DNA of 34,975 nt from Ignavibacteriales bacterium. GTDB lineage: Bacteria; Bacteroidota; Ignavibacteria; UBA10030. Where the stretch lies: assembly GCA_016194505.1 (NCBI GenBank), contig JACQBK010000084.1, positions 1-34,975 of the forward strand, in the 5' to 3' direction. Shown in pieces: positions 25,872 through 34,075 of this stretch. How positions within the stretch are numbered: the stretch's first letter is position 1; each line of letters begins with the position of its first letter. The translations under genes were made by a program, and so were the position numbers. Below the pieces are notes generated by a model that was given only the letters and a program-made list of their open reading frames with translations, had not been told where the DNA came from and searched no databases.

Positions 25872-28427
25872 TTATTTAGTACGTATAGAAATACTATGCC
25901 TCACAAATTCGCCTTGCGGGCCATTGGGAAATAAAATATCCAGCGTATTTCCTTGGAGTCGCGCCCCCGTCACTGATTGTATCAATTCCGAATTTTGCAA
26001 TTTCAAATTATAAATTTCGTTCGCCAATCCTTCAACGACGATTTTTAGTTCATTCTCTTTCCGTGTTGTTGAAATGATTTTTAATCCCTTATTCGTATCG
26101 CCGGTTTTTGTATCGCTTGAAGGCGGCAGTAACTCGACCGTCGGTTCAAATGTTATCTCAATATGAGCGGCGTTTTTAATTGGTACTTCAACGATTGGTT
26201 GAATCGTCTGGGAAGATACTTGTTCTTTCCATCGAACGGCTTGCCCATTGGCTTGAACCGCCAGGATTTTGTGTCCAATCCCCAACGCAGGGGCAAATGT
26301 CAAAGAATAGGGAAGACCGTTTTTCGTTTTCACATCCAATGTAATTTTGGTTTTTTCTCGTTTGAAGTCAAAAGAAAAATATTCCTGTCCAACATGATAC
26401 TCTGTGATCAAGAATTTGTCCCAATCTGCCGGAACATGCGGAGCGAACGAAACGCTTTTAGCGATTGCATCACCTTCGAGGCCGAGCATCCCTCGAACGA
26501 AAGGCATCACAACTCCCGCCGTGCAAAATCCCTGATGCGCCACCGCTTCTTGCGGCCATATATTTTGCTCACCGGAAAAAACCTCGGTCACTTGACCCAG
26601 CGAATTATCAAATGTGTGTCTCACGGATGCCATCAGTGAATTATATCCTTGCAATGCAAAATGGTGCTTGTATTGCGCTGTCGCTACCCAGCTTGTAAGG
26701 AAGGGCCACACTGCTCCGTAATTATAGTTAAGCGCCTCAAAGTATTGGCTCTTGATGGAAATACTCCGCGTTCCCCAATCGGTTGAAAGCTCGGCGGAGT
26801 TTATTTTCTCCAGCGATTTTGCGCTTTTGTCGGGTTCACCAAGCTCCCACATTAGCCCGACGGAACTCCATGGGGAAGCTATATCAACGCGTTCATCGTT
26901 TGCAGTAAAAGCATAAGCATACTGTTTATTGTTCTCGTCCCAGAATTTTTCTTTGAATGTTTTCGAAGCTTTCGTATAATACTCTTGGGCTTTTTTGGCG
27001 AATGACTGTTCCCCGACCGCCTGCGCTAAGAATGGCATTGCATACGCCGCACGCACCCACACTGCTCCGGTATAAATATCCGATTGAATATCAGTTAACG
27101 GTCCATACTCCATCGCTCCAAGTCCGGCTTTGGCATTATCCATCAGTCCATCATTATTTTCATCTGTGGAAAGAGACCAATCGTACGCGCGCTTGATAGA
27201 ATTCCAACTCTTCTTGATAAAATCCACATCGCCCGTCATCTTGTAATAATCGTAGATCGAGCAAATGTAAAATGGCGAGGTATCACCGTGGATGTATCCA
27301 TACGGATAATCTTTCCACCAATTCACATAGCCTCCGGCTTGCGTAAGCTCGTGAGCCATCTTTCCATCGGCGCGTTGCCATTGTTGTGTGAAGGCGAGTG
27401 CATCGCGTACCGTTTCATAGGCTCCGTAGCCGTTCAGACTAAAAGAATTGATGAACGCGTCACCGCCGAAGAACCATCCAAAGCCGGGTCGCCCGCCGGT
27501 CCCGGAAGGACCTAAGCCTGCCACCATTCCATAGCCAAGATCAGGATTGTTCACCATAAGATTATCGTATGCGACTTTTGCCCATTCAAGCGCAAGATTG
27601 AGTTCCTTATTTGGGGTTTGAACTTGCATTGTGTTGGAGCGTAGCGAGCGATAATAAGAAAAATTTTGATGATAGTATTGTTCAGGATTTCCCGCCAGTC
27701 GTTTGTAGATTGCTTTGATGCTATCACGAGATCCTTTTCCGCCAGCCATGATGATTGGTATATATTTTCCTTTCAGTGAGTCGGGATGATGCACAAGTAT
27801 TTTAAATTGATTCGGGACATCGGAAAGCATGTGGGCAGGAGTGTACGAAATTCCCGCTGCGGCAGGGCTTCCAATGAATGCTGAATTTTTCCTAGTCGGT
27901 TCGGAGATTTGATACGCTTTGATGTCATCAAGCCAGCGCGCCGACTGACCACCGATGCCTGCGGGCCACATCGGCTGTAGAACGGGGAGGAAACTGCATA
28001 CAATCGTCAACGGCTCAGTTGAGCTTACGTCAAGGAAAATGATTGCTCCGGGTTCCTCAATTGGAGTTACGTAAATCGCTTTGACGGTAAAAGACTGATA
28101 TGTGTACGTGAGAGTGGTTGCCTCCGGCGTTACGGAAATGTACCGGACAATATCTTTTGCTTTGATCGGCTCAGTCGAACTGCCGATGAAAAACGAAAAC
28201 TCAAAATTTCGGAAAAGCTTTAAAGGATAAGCCCAAGCTTCGAACGAGCCGCTTTCGTATCCGAGAACGGCGAATTTCCTTCCCACCTTATCAAAATACG
28301 TAGAAGGCTGCGCGAGACGATGAAGCTCGAGGTCATTAGGTCCTAACTTAAACGCAGGAACGGTTTGAGGCTGTGCAATAAAAGTGGTCGCAAATAAGAA
28401 AAATAAAGCGATAATAAAGCTTTTCAT
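25872..28427 (-). CDS. Exported glycoside hydrolase, paralog of the 1115-residue enzyme
   Basis: An 851-residue protein with a clear signal peptide (MKSFIIALFFLFATTFIAQPQ), so periplasmic or secreted. The N-terminal third is beta-rich, and the (alpha/alpha)6 barrel spans about residues 270-680. It matches the barrel of the 17142-20489 protein block by block: GRPGFGWFFGGDAF, YNYGAVWPFLTSW, EVFSGEQNIWP, VRGMLGLEGDA, FAPHVPADW. The paralog's FGRD is FGGD here (D323), so the Arg is lost while the Asp stays. AGAGGA precedes the ATG as an SD. Upstream lies an ABC sugar-type permease. It probably trims an imported oligosaccharide outside the cytoplasm. Confidence 0.82.
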   Translation of the reverse strand: MKSFIIALFFLFATTFIAQPQTVPAFKLGPNDLELHRLAQPSTYFDKVGRKFAVLGYESGSFEAWAYPLKLFRNFEFSFFIGSSTEPIKAKDIVRYISVTPEATTLTYTYQSFTVKAIYVTPIEEPGAIIFLDVSSTEPLTIVCSFLPVLQPMWPAGIGGQSARWLDDIKAYQISEPTRKNSAFIGSPAAAGISYTPAHMLSDVPNQFKILVHHPDSLKGKYIPIIMAGGKGSRDSIKAIYKRLAGNPEQYYHQNFSYYRSLRSNTMQVQTPNKELNLALEWAKVAYDNLMVNNPDLGYGMVAGLGPSGTGGRPGFGWFFGGDAFINSFSLNGYGAYETVRDALAFTQQWQRADGKMAHELTQAGGYVNWWKDYPYGYIHGDTSPFYICSIYDYYKMTGDVDFIKKSWNSIKRAYDWSLSTDENNDGLMDNAKAGLGAMEYGPLTDIQSDIYTGAVWVRAAYAMPFLAQAVGEQSFAKKAQEYYTKASKTFKEKFWDENNKQYAYAFTANDERVDIASPWSSVGLMWELGEPDKSAKSLEKINSAELSTDWGTRSISIKSQYFEALNYNYGAVWPFLTSWVATAQYKHHFALQGYNSLMASVRHTFDNSLGQVTEVFSGEQNIWPQEAVAHQGFCTAGVVMPFVRGMLGLEGDAIAKSVSFAPHVPADWDKFLITEYHVGQEYFSFDFKREKTKITLDVKTKNGLPYSLTFAPALGIGHKILAVQANGQAVRWKEQVSSQTIQPIVEVPIKNAAHIEITFEPTVELLPPSSDTKTGDTNKGLKIISTTRKENELKIVVEGLANEIYNLKLQNSELIQSVTGARLQGNTLDILFPNGPQGEFVRHSISIRTK

Positions 28428-28509
28428 GAAATCCTCTAAGAAGTGAAAAATTAAAAAGAAAAGTAAAAGGAAGCTTTTTATTTTTGCGTTTTAAATTTTA
28501 CTATTTGAT

Positions 28510-29343
28510 TTAGCCTTTTATCCCTGTCATAGTAATGCCTTTGACAAAATATTTTTGCGCAAACGAAAACACAATTACGATTGGCACCATGACGACAACA
28601 GCCGCCGCCATTTGATGGGACCAATCAGTATTATAAAGATTGCTGAAATTCGCAATGCCTACCTCAACAGTTCGCATATCCGTCCTGTTAGTGACAATGA
28701 GGGGCCAAAGGAAATCCTTCCAGCTTCCCATAAAAGCGAAAATTGCAAGCGTTGCAAGCGCCGGTTTTGAGAGGGGAAGAATTACTTTCCGGAAAATTGT
28801 GAACTCCGAAGCTCCGTCAACGCGAGCGGCGTCTTCTAACTCTTTTGGAATGGTAAGGAAGAATTGCCGTAGAAGGAAGATTCCCCACACGCTGGAAAGC
28901 GTTGGGGTGAACAAAGCCCAATAGGTATTGATCCATCCGAACGTGGTAATGACAAGAAATGTGGGGATAATGGTGACAATCGCCGGTATCATCATTGTGC
29001 CGAGATAGAGAGCGAAGATTTTATCTCTCCACGCGAATCGAAGCCGCGCAAAGGCATACGCCGCCATGGAACAAAACATAAGCTGACCGAGAACCGATAC
29101 AGCGGCTACAATCATTGTGTTGAGGAAAAATCTTCCGAAGGGTTGCAGGGACATTGCCTCCGCGAAATTTTCCCACTTCCAATTTGTGGGAAGTAACTTC
29201 GGAGGAAATTGATAGACCTCGTTTTCTGTCATCAATGCCGTGCTTACCATCCACAAGAAAGGGATAAGCATGGAAAATGCAAGAAGCAATACTATAGTGT
29301 AAACTGTAGCTGTTGTTATCTTTTTTAATTTTGATTTTTCCAT
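28510..29343 (-). CDS. Carbohydrate ABC transporter permease, MalG type
   Basis: A 277-residue inner-membrane permease with six predicted helices. The EAA motif that docks the ATPase is EDAARVDGASEFTIFRKVILPLSKPA, the form typical of the CUT1 sugar-uptake family. The C terminus KGITMTGIKG is also characteristic of MalG relatives. Normally such a gene sits beside a MalF-type permease and a solute-binding protein; neither is in the window, nor is an ATPase. It lies 12 bases downstream of pfkA and 82 bases upstream of the exported glycoside hydrolase, which supports a role in sugar uptake. Confidence 0.93.
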   Translation of the reverse strand: MEKSKLKKITTATVYTIVLLLAFSMLIPFLWMVSTALMTENEVYQFPPKLLPTNWKWENFAEAMSLQPFGRFFLNTMIVAAVSVLGQLMFCSMAAYAFARLRFAWRDKIFALYLGTMMIPAIVTIIPTFLVITTFGWINTYWALFTPTLSSVWGIFLLRQFFLTIPKELEDAARVDGASEFTIFRKVILPLSKPALATLAIFAFMGSWKDFLWPLIVTNRTDMRTVEVGIANFSNLYNTDWSHQMAAAVVVMVPIVIVFSFAQKYFVKGITMTGIKG

Positions 29344-29355
29344 TTTTACCTTAAA

Positions 29356-30465
29356 TCAGTCCCCAAAACTGATCCCTAAATCCCGTGCGCTTAAAATCGT
29401 GTCACAATCCAACGGCACGGATTTCATACGATGCGTTGCCTGTTCAAGCGGCACATAGCGAACAGTGGGAGGATCAAGCGCTACCATAATTCCCGATTTG
29501 CCTTCATCTAAAGCTCGTACTGCCGCCGCTCCAAACCGAAGTGAGATAAGCCTATCGAACGTGGTCGGGCTACCGCCCCGTAAAAGATGTCCCAATACCA
29601 CACAACGAGTTTCCTTGCCGGTTGCCGCTTGAATCTCTTTTGTTACAGTTTCACCGGCTCCGCCCAATCGCTCCGCGCGTCCCAATTCTTTTGAGACGAC
29701 CGAGACAGCTCCGCCTTTCGGCTTTGCTCCTTCGGCAACAACGACAATGGAAAACTTTGAGCCTCGTTTTTCCCTATCGTTAATCTTTTGCGCGACTTTT
29801 TGGATGTCATAAGGGATTTCGGGGATCAAAATAACGTCCGCTGTTCCCGAAACGCCGCTGTTCAGAGCAATCCAGCCTGCGTAGCGCCCCATGACTTCGA
29901 CCACCATCACACGTTGGTGCGCTTCGGCGGTTGAATGCAAGCGATCAATGCATGTGGTTGCAAAAGAAACTGCGGTATCAAAACCAAATGTAATGACCGT
30001 TTTGTCGAGGTCATTGTCAATCGTTTTAGGGACGCCGACAACGCGGAGTCTTTTTTTTGCAAACTCGTTTGCGATGGTGAGCGAACCATCGCCGCCGATT
30101 GCCACGAGCGCGTCAATTTTATTTTTCTTGAACGCGCGCATAAGCTCATCGGAACGATCTTTTTCGTACATCGTTCCGTCTTTGCGCTTTGTCGGATATT
30201 TAAGCGGATTACCTTTGTTTGTTGTGCCTAAAATGGTCCCACCAAGGTGGGTTATGCCGCTAACTTTATCCCTCGTCAGATCAATGAGTCCGCCATTAGG
30301 ATACAGGTGCGGGAGAAATAATCCGTTGTAACCGTCCCGAATGCCTACACACTCCCATCCGCGGTTTAATGCCGAGACTACGACCGAACGAATGACAGCA
30401 TTAAGCCCCGGCGCATCACCGCCGCCCGTGCTGATCGCAATTCGCTTGATTTTATTGTTAGCCAT
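29356..30465 (-). CDS. pfkA: 6-phosphofructokinase
   Basis: Phosphorylates fructose-6-phosphate to fructose-1,6-bisphosphate, the committing step of glycolysis. The 369 residues include ISTGGGDAPGLNA (11-23), GGDGS (124-128) and PKTIDND (146-152), with the catalytic aspartate in TIDND, then VEVMGRYAGWIA. The residue after GGD is G127, as in ATP-dependent enzymes. The position 20 further on is K147, as in PPi-dependent and group III 'mixed' enzymes, whereas E. coli PfkA has Gly there. The phosphoryl donor is therefore uncertain. An AGGAG SD precedes the ATG. It leads the transcript that continues into the ABC permease and glycoside hydrolases. Confidence 0.92.
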   Translation of the reverse strand: MANNKIKRIAISTGGGDAPGLNAVIRSVVVSALNRGWECVGIRDGYNGLFLPHLYPNGGLIDLTRDKVSGITHLGGTILGTTNKGNPLKYPTKRKDGTMYEKDRSDELMRAFKKNKIDALVAIGGDGSLTIANEFAKKRLRVVGVPKTIDNDLDKTVITFGFDTAVSFATTCIDRLHSTAEAHQRVMVVEVMGRYAGWIALNSGVSGTADVILIPEIPYDIQKVAQKINDREKRGSKFSIVVVAEGAKPKGGAVSVVSKELGRAERLGGAGETVTKEIQAATGKETRCVVLGHLLRGGSPTTFDRLISLRFGAAAVRALDEGKSGIMVALDPPTVRYVPLEQATHRMKSVPLDCDTILSARDLGISFGD

Positions 30466-30764
30466 AATTAACTCCTGTTCTTAAAGGCCTTGTAGTTTTA
30501 ATTATGTTCAAAAGCCTTACACAGAGACCACAGAGAAGTCACAGAGAAAAGAATTAAAGAATAAATCTTTTTAAGCCGTCTATAAGTTTTTTTAGCGCTG
30601 AAATTTATTAAAAGTCCGATTCTCTTTTCCACAAATTTCATACTTGTCAAAATTTGAGTTTCATGAACAAAGGTCAAAAGCAGGAATACTAAAAAAAATA
30701 AACAATGGAATGCCGGAGAGAAAAACCTTTTAATAAGAGAGAAGGGATCGAACAACGTTTTCAT
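30466..30764. other. 299-base AT-rich gap upstream of pfkA
   Basis: No believable gene. An 88-codon minus-strand frame here is largely low-complexity, and its end is the translation of the CACAGAGA repeat. The gap should contain the minus-strand pfkA promoter; TTGACA on that strand occurs at 30645-30650, but no matching -10 follows at normal spacing. Confidence 0.4.
30520..30547. repeat. Three imperfect CACAGAGA repeats
   Basis: CACAGAGA occurs at 30520, 30529 and 30540, with periods of 9 and 11 bases. It resembles degenerate 'cacagag' intergenic repeats seen in many environmental bacterial genomes. Confidence 0.7.
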
Positions 30765-31997
30765 TCAATGCTGATGTGTGCTCGATTGGATAATGACATT
30801 TTTTGCGCGCGGGTCGAGACAGCATTCTTTGGTTGCTTCTACCGCGAGGCGAACTTCTTCTTGTGTATTATAGAAATGCGGTGAGTAACGGAGTTTTCCT
30901 TCACGCAAGGCAATTTGAATATTGCGCTGTTGCAAAGCTTCAAAGACGGCGCTTGGACTCACGTTATTCGGAAGCTGGATAGTTACAATGCCCGCACGCT
31001 CGGAAGCTTGAGCGGATGAAATCAATTGTACTCCATCGATTGTTTGTAACTCGTCCGTAAGAAATTGTGTTAATGCAAGAATGTGGTTTTGAATTGTTGG
31101 CATGCCATATTCCAACAATGTCGTAATTGCGGCGTGCATTCCCCAAATACCGGGAATATTCAAAGTGCCGCTTTCGTAGCGCCGAGCCGATGAAGCAAGC
31201 GGCTGATTGTAATCAAAGAAATTCCATGGATTGTACACACCAAGCCATCCAAGATATTTTTGATGAATACGAGCCTGCAACTCTTCGGTGAGATAAAGAA
31301 ACCCTGTGCCATGCGGTCCCATTTGTCACTTTTGGCTTCCGGCAGAAAGAGCATCAATTTTCATTTTCTGAACATCAATATCTATTGCCCCAATGGCTTG
31401 AATACCATCTACGGCAAAAATTATTCCGCGGTGGCGACAGATTTCACCGATGGTCGCTAAATCTGCGCGGTAGCCGGTAAGAAATTGCACAGCGCTTAAT
31501 GCAACAACGCGCGTTTGCGGTTTAAGCGCTTCATAAATCATTTCGGACGTCATTGCTCCGGTGGGACATTTGATCGTTTCGATTTCAACGCCAAGTCGGC
31601 GCAAATGAAGGTAAGGATAAACATTTGCGGGAAACTCAAGATCGTTAAGCAAAACTCTGTCGCCACTTTCCCAATCAAGCCCCGATGCCACAATGTTCAG
31701 CGCATCGGAAGTATTGCCGGTGAAAGCGATGCGCTCGGGAGATTCTGCATGAATAAGCTGATGGAGAGCATTTCGAGTTTCGGCAACTTGTTGCATATCA
31801 ATTGTATAGGTATCAAGCTTGCCAAAGGAACGTTCTTCCAAATGCCGAGTCATAGCATCAACCACTCGCGTGGATAATGGGCTTGTGGCGGCGTGGTTGA
31901 AATAAACTACTCCCTTTGCCGTATACGGAAACAGTGACCGGATTTTTTGAAGAATATTATCAGGGATAGATTCTAATTTTTCGTGGAGTGGTTGCAT
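30765..31997 (-). pseudogene. Class V aminotransferase interrupted by one in-frame TGA
   Basis: A PLP-dependent enzyme of the class V family (cysteine desulfurase / isopenicillin N epimerase-like). The N-terminal part (223 codons) has VYFNHAATSPLS, TGNTSDALNIVASGL, and ends DALSAGSQK with the PLP lysine K223. The next codon is TGA, and the same frame goes straight on as Q-MGPHGTGFLYL for the remaining 185 residues. Relatives have SxxKWxxGPxGxG, so TGA stands where TGG (Trp) is expected. Read through, the product would be a normal 410 residues. No other damage is seen, so this is a very recent nonsense mutation or a sequencing error. Other genes here use TGA as stop, which argues against a changed code. 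Confidence 0.85.
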
Positions 31998-32284
31998 CGT
32001 ATCTCAGCGTTAACTCTAATGCTGGTTGGTTATTTGTTGACTGGAACGAGGGTACGATGTGATAGTACGGAAAGAGGCGAGGAAAATCAAGTAATACGAG
32101 ACGAAAGCCTTTGTTTTTACCTATAAACTATCTCAAAAATGGTAGTTAAGCTTGGGTCACCATGAGCGCCTGCCTGTCGTCAGGCAGGTAGACCAGACGG
32201 TGGGCGAGTCAGCGACTCGCCCTTACAAAAACCTTTACATCTTTGCGTCTTAGTGCGTGCCAATATTGCTGAGTTCTTAAGTCA
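31998..32284. other. 287-base gap upstream of the aminotransferase, with hairpins
   Basis: No gene found. It holds two perfect hairpins (annotated separately) and, near 32240-32260, a TTTGCGTCTTAGTGCGT stretch of the degenerate dispersed-repeat type. The minus-strand promoter of the aminotransferase should be in the 31998-32160 part, but I cannot point to it. Confidence 0.4.
32169..32222. repeat. Pair of perfect hairpins in the intergenic gap
   Basis: CCTGCCTG-TCGT-CAGGCAGG at 32169-32188 and GGGCGAGTC-AGC-GACTCGCCC at 32202-32222, 13 bases apart. The second is followed by TTAC, not a T tract. The sequences are unrelated to each other and to the twin palindromes at 17.05 kb, though the stem-short loop-stem design is the same. 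On either strand they could slow transcription, but neither looks like a canonical terminator. Confidence 0.65.
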
Positions 32285-32878
32285 TTACTTCGTAATCGAG
32301 TTTACTAATCCGTCAAATTCTTTTTCTGCATCTGCGACTGTTTTCGCAGGTCCGGTTAGTTTAAAGAACACCGGTCCTTCGGGTGTCTCAATAATTGCTC
32401 CTAAGAGCCTGTAATTTTCTTTCTTTCCTGTTGATTCCATCATTGGACCGCTTGGCGAAAGATATGCGCCTGAAATTTGCACAAGCGTGACCTTCATGGC
32501 GTTAATTTCTTTTGATGAGCGGTTATGTTTTCCACCGCTTTCAAACTGACCGATCCAGCGATTGATGTTATCGTCTACGTTGCCGCCTTGTCCGCTGCCG
32601 AAATAGAAAACAGCGCACTCGCCGTTTTCTTTATCTCCTGTTGCGGCGGAAATTGTATAGGTCGCTACGCGCATTGCTCGCTCGCCTTGTTGCACCCAAC
32701 GTTCCGGTTTAGTCCACCGGATATTGGCGACGTTGTTCGCAGGTGCGCTGCTAATCGTTGGTTGCATTGGTTCGGGCATGGTTGTCTTTGGCTGTTCTGG
32801 TTCTTTTTTAGTACAGCCGGCAAGCGTGATAAACAGAAAAATAGCCATTGCCAAAAATGATAGGCGAGTGTGTGTCAT
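32285..32878 (-). CDS. Lipoprotein of unknown function
   Basis: A 197-residue protein with signal peptide and lipobox LAGC (C22), then a Pro/Gln/Thr-rich linker (KKEPEQPKTTMPEPMQP) to about residue 50. The globular part has RWTKPERWVQQGERAMRVATY-like and AVFYFGSGQGG… NINRWIGQFE segments, which recall an uncharacterised secreted family in several phyla whose members share the 'W-x-x-P-x-x-W … N-x-x-R-W-x-x-Q' pattern. It is single-copy here, divergent from a TPR lipoprotein gene, and separated from the broken aminotransferase by a 287-base gap. No function can be assigned. Confidence 0.8.
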   Translation of the reverse strand: MTHTRLSFLAMAIFLFITLAGCTKKEPEQPKTTMPEPMQPTISSAPANNVANIRWTKPERWVQQGERAMRVATYTISAATGDKENGECAVFYFGSGQGGNVDDNINRWIGQFESGGKHNRSSKEINAMKVTLVQISGAYLSPSGPMMESTGKKENYRLLGAIIETPEGPVFFKLTGPAKTVADAEKEFDGLVNSITK

Positions 32879-33017
32879 AAGAAGTATTCCGTATATTTAG
32901 TTTTTGAATTTATTGAAGGCATCTAAGTATAAAGGAGAAGCATCAAAGAGTCAATATTTAAAATTGATTTTGGCTCGATTTGTGTTAACTTCATGAGAAA
33001 ATTCACCTAATTCTCTT
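32879..33017. promoter_or_regulatory. Divergent intergenic region between two lipoprotein genes
   Basis: 139 AT-rich bases separate the start codons of a minus-strand and a plus-strand lipoprotein gene, so both promoters must lie here. No motif pair is strong enough to name. The plus-strand gene has no SD. Confidence 0.5.
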
Positions 33018-33998
33018 ATGCTCAAGCGATTTTCGTTTTTCCTTAAAATATCCCTATGTACTGTTCTCGTTGCGTGCGGGGGAGGCTTTTATTTTCACTA
33101 CCTGAACGGCGAATATTATTATGGGCAAGGCAGGTATGAAGAAGCAATTCACAGCTATTTGCTTGCTCTGAAGGAAAATGATAAAGATGCCAAAGTATAC
33201 AATAATTTAGGTCTGTCATTTTATGCAATTGATGATTTTGAAGGCGCAGTGTACGCTTTAGAGAAGGCGATAGAAATCGATTCATCGTATGTTGATGCTT
33301 ATCATAACTTAGCGCTAGTGTATCTCGATTTAGAAAAATCTGATTCTGCAATCTCGTTATGCCAACAAGCGCTTACGATTGATTCATTGATGTTAAAAAA
33401 TTATTCCATGCTTAGCTATGCCTACATCGAGGGAAAACGGTACAGCTCGGCTCACGATATCTTAAAAAAAGGAATAGCTCTTGGTCTCAATCAGTATAAC
33501 GAAAGTATTTTGGATAAAAGATTTTTCCAACGTAAAATTATTGCCGGAGATTTGGCTGAGCTATATTATTATCTCGGCATTGTTTATTCATCGAGTGAAC
33601 GACCAAAAGAGGCGATTGTTGCGTTTGAATCTGCCGGTTCCTATGATGCTTCTTGGTCAACGCCTCTGATTTACAAGGGACTCGAGTACGAAAAATTGAA
33701 TAAGTATGATCAAGCAGTACAGGCATATCTTGATGCTCTTGGCATTTCCCCGAAAGATCCCATTGCCTTAAATAATTTGGGTCATGCGTATGAAATGAAC
33801 GGAAATTATCAAAAAGCGATCAAGGTGTACAAGCAAGCCATTGCCGCAGATCATAATTTTACTTTGCCAGTGAGAAATCTCGGTCAATTGTATTTTGAGC
33901 GGGGCGATAAGAGCGAAGCATTAAAATACTATCGCCGTGCAGCAGAACTTGGGGACGAAGTAGCCAAAGATTTTTTGCAAAAACTCGAAGAAAAGTGA
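33018..33998 (+). CDS. Tetratricopeptide repeat lipoprotein
   Basis: A 326-residue protein with a signal sequence ending in lipobox LVAC (C20), then about eight TPR units from residue 30 to 320: GEYYYGQGRYEEAIHSY, YNNLGLSFYAIDDFEGAVYAL, LNNLGHAYEMNGNYQKAIKVY and RNLGQLYFERGDKSEALKYY are clear copies. A less regular stretch at about 150-180 breaks the array. It likely scaffolds envelope proteins from the membrane side. No SD is visible before the ATG. It may be co-transcribed with the small membrane protein 77 bases downstream. It is a TPR protein like 20855-22147 but not obviously a recent duplicate. Confidence 0.88.
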   Translation: MLKRFSFFLKISLCTVLVACGGGFYFHYLNGEYYYGQGRYEEAIHSYLLALKENDKDAKVYNNLGLSFYAIDDFEGAVYALEKAIEIDSSYVDAYHNLALVYLDLEKSDSAISLCQQALTIDSLMLKNYSMLSYAYIEGKRYSSAHDILKKGIALGLNQYNESILDKRFFQRKIIAGDLAELYYYLGIVYSSSERPKEAIVAFESAGSYDASWSTPLIYKGLEYEKLNKYDQAVQAYLDALGISPKDPIALNNLGHAYEMNGNYQKAIKVYKQAIAADHNFTLPVRNLGQLYFERGDKSEALKYYRRAAELGDEVAKDFLQKLEEK

Positions 33999-34022
33999 AG
34001 CAATCAACCGATAGCTTTTTAT

Positions 34023-34043
34023 CAAAATTATGCCAAAATTATG
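34023..34043. repeat. Tandem CAAAATTATG repeat
   Basis: Two perfect 10-base copies, 11 bases apart (one helical turn), lie 33 bases before the next ATG. They could be a binding site, but an AT-rich chance repeat is possible. Confidence 0.4.
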
Positions 34044-34075
34044 TGAAAGGTTAGTATCGTCTTGCAGAGGACAAT

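Noticed and set aside
30645-30650. TTGACA as the pfkA -35 box
   Set aside because: No acceptable -10 at 16-18 bases on the minus strand, so left as a note only.
30498-30764. 88-residue minus-strand ORF between pfkA and the aminotransferase
   Set aside because: Low-complexity composition, no SD, and its C terminus (SVTSLWSLCKAF) is only the translation of the CACAGAGA repeat.
31326-31328. TGA as a reassigned Trp codon or selenocysteine
   Set aside because: Many genes here end in TGA in tight ATGA overlaps while Trp is encoded by TGG, and no convincing SECIS-like hairpin follows the codon.
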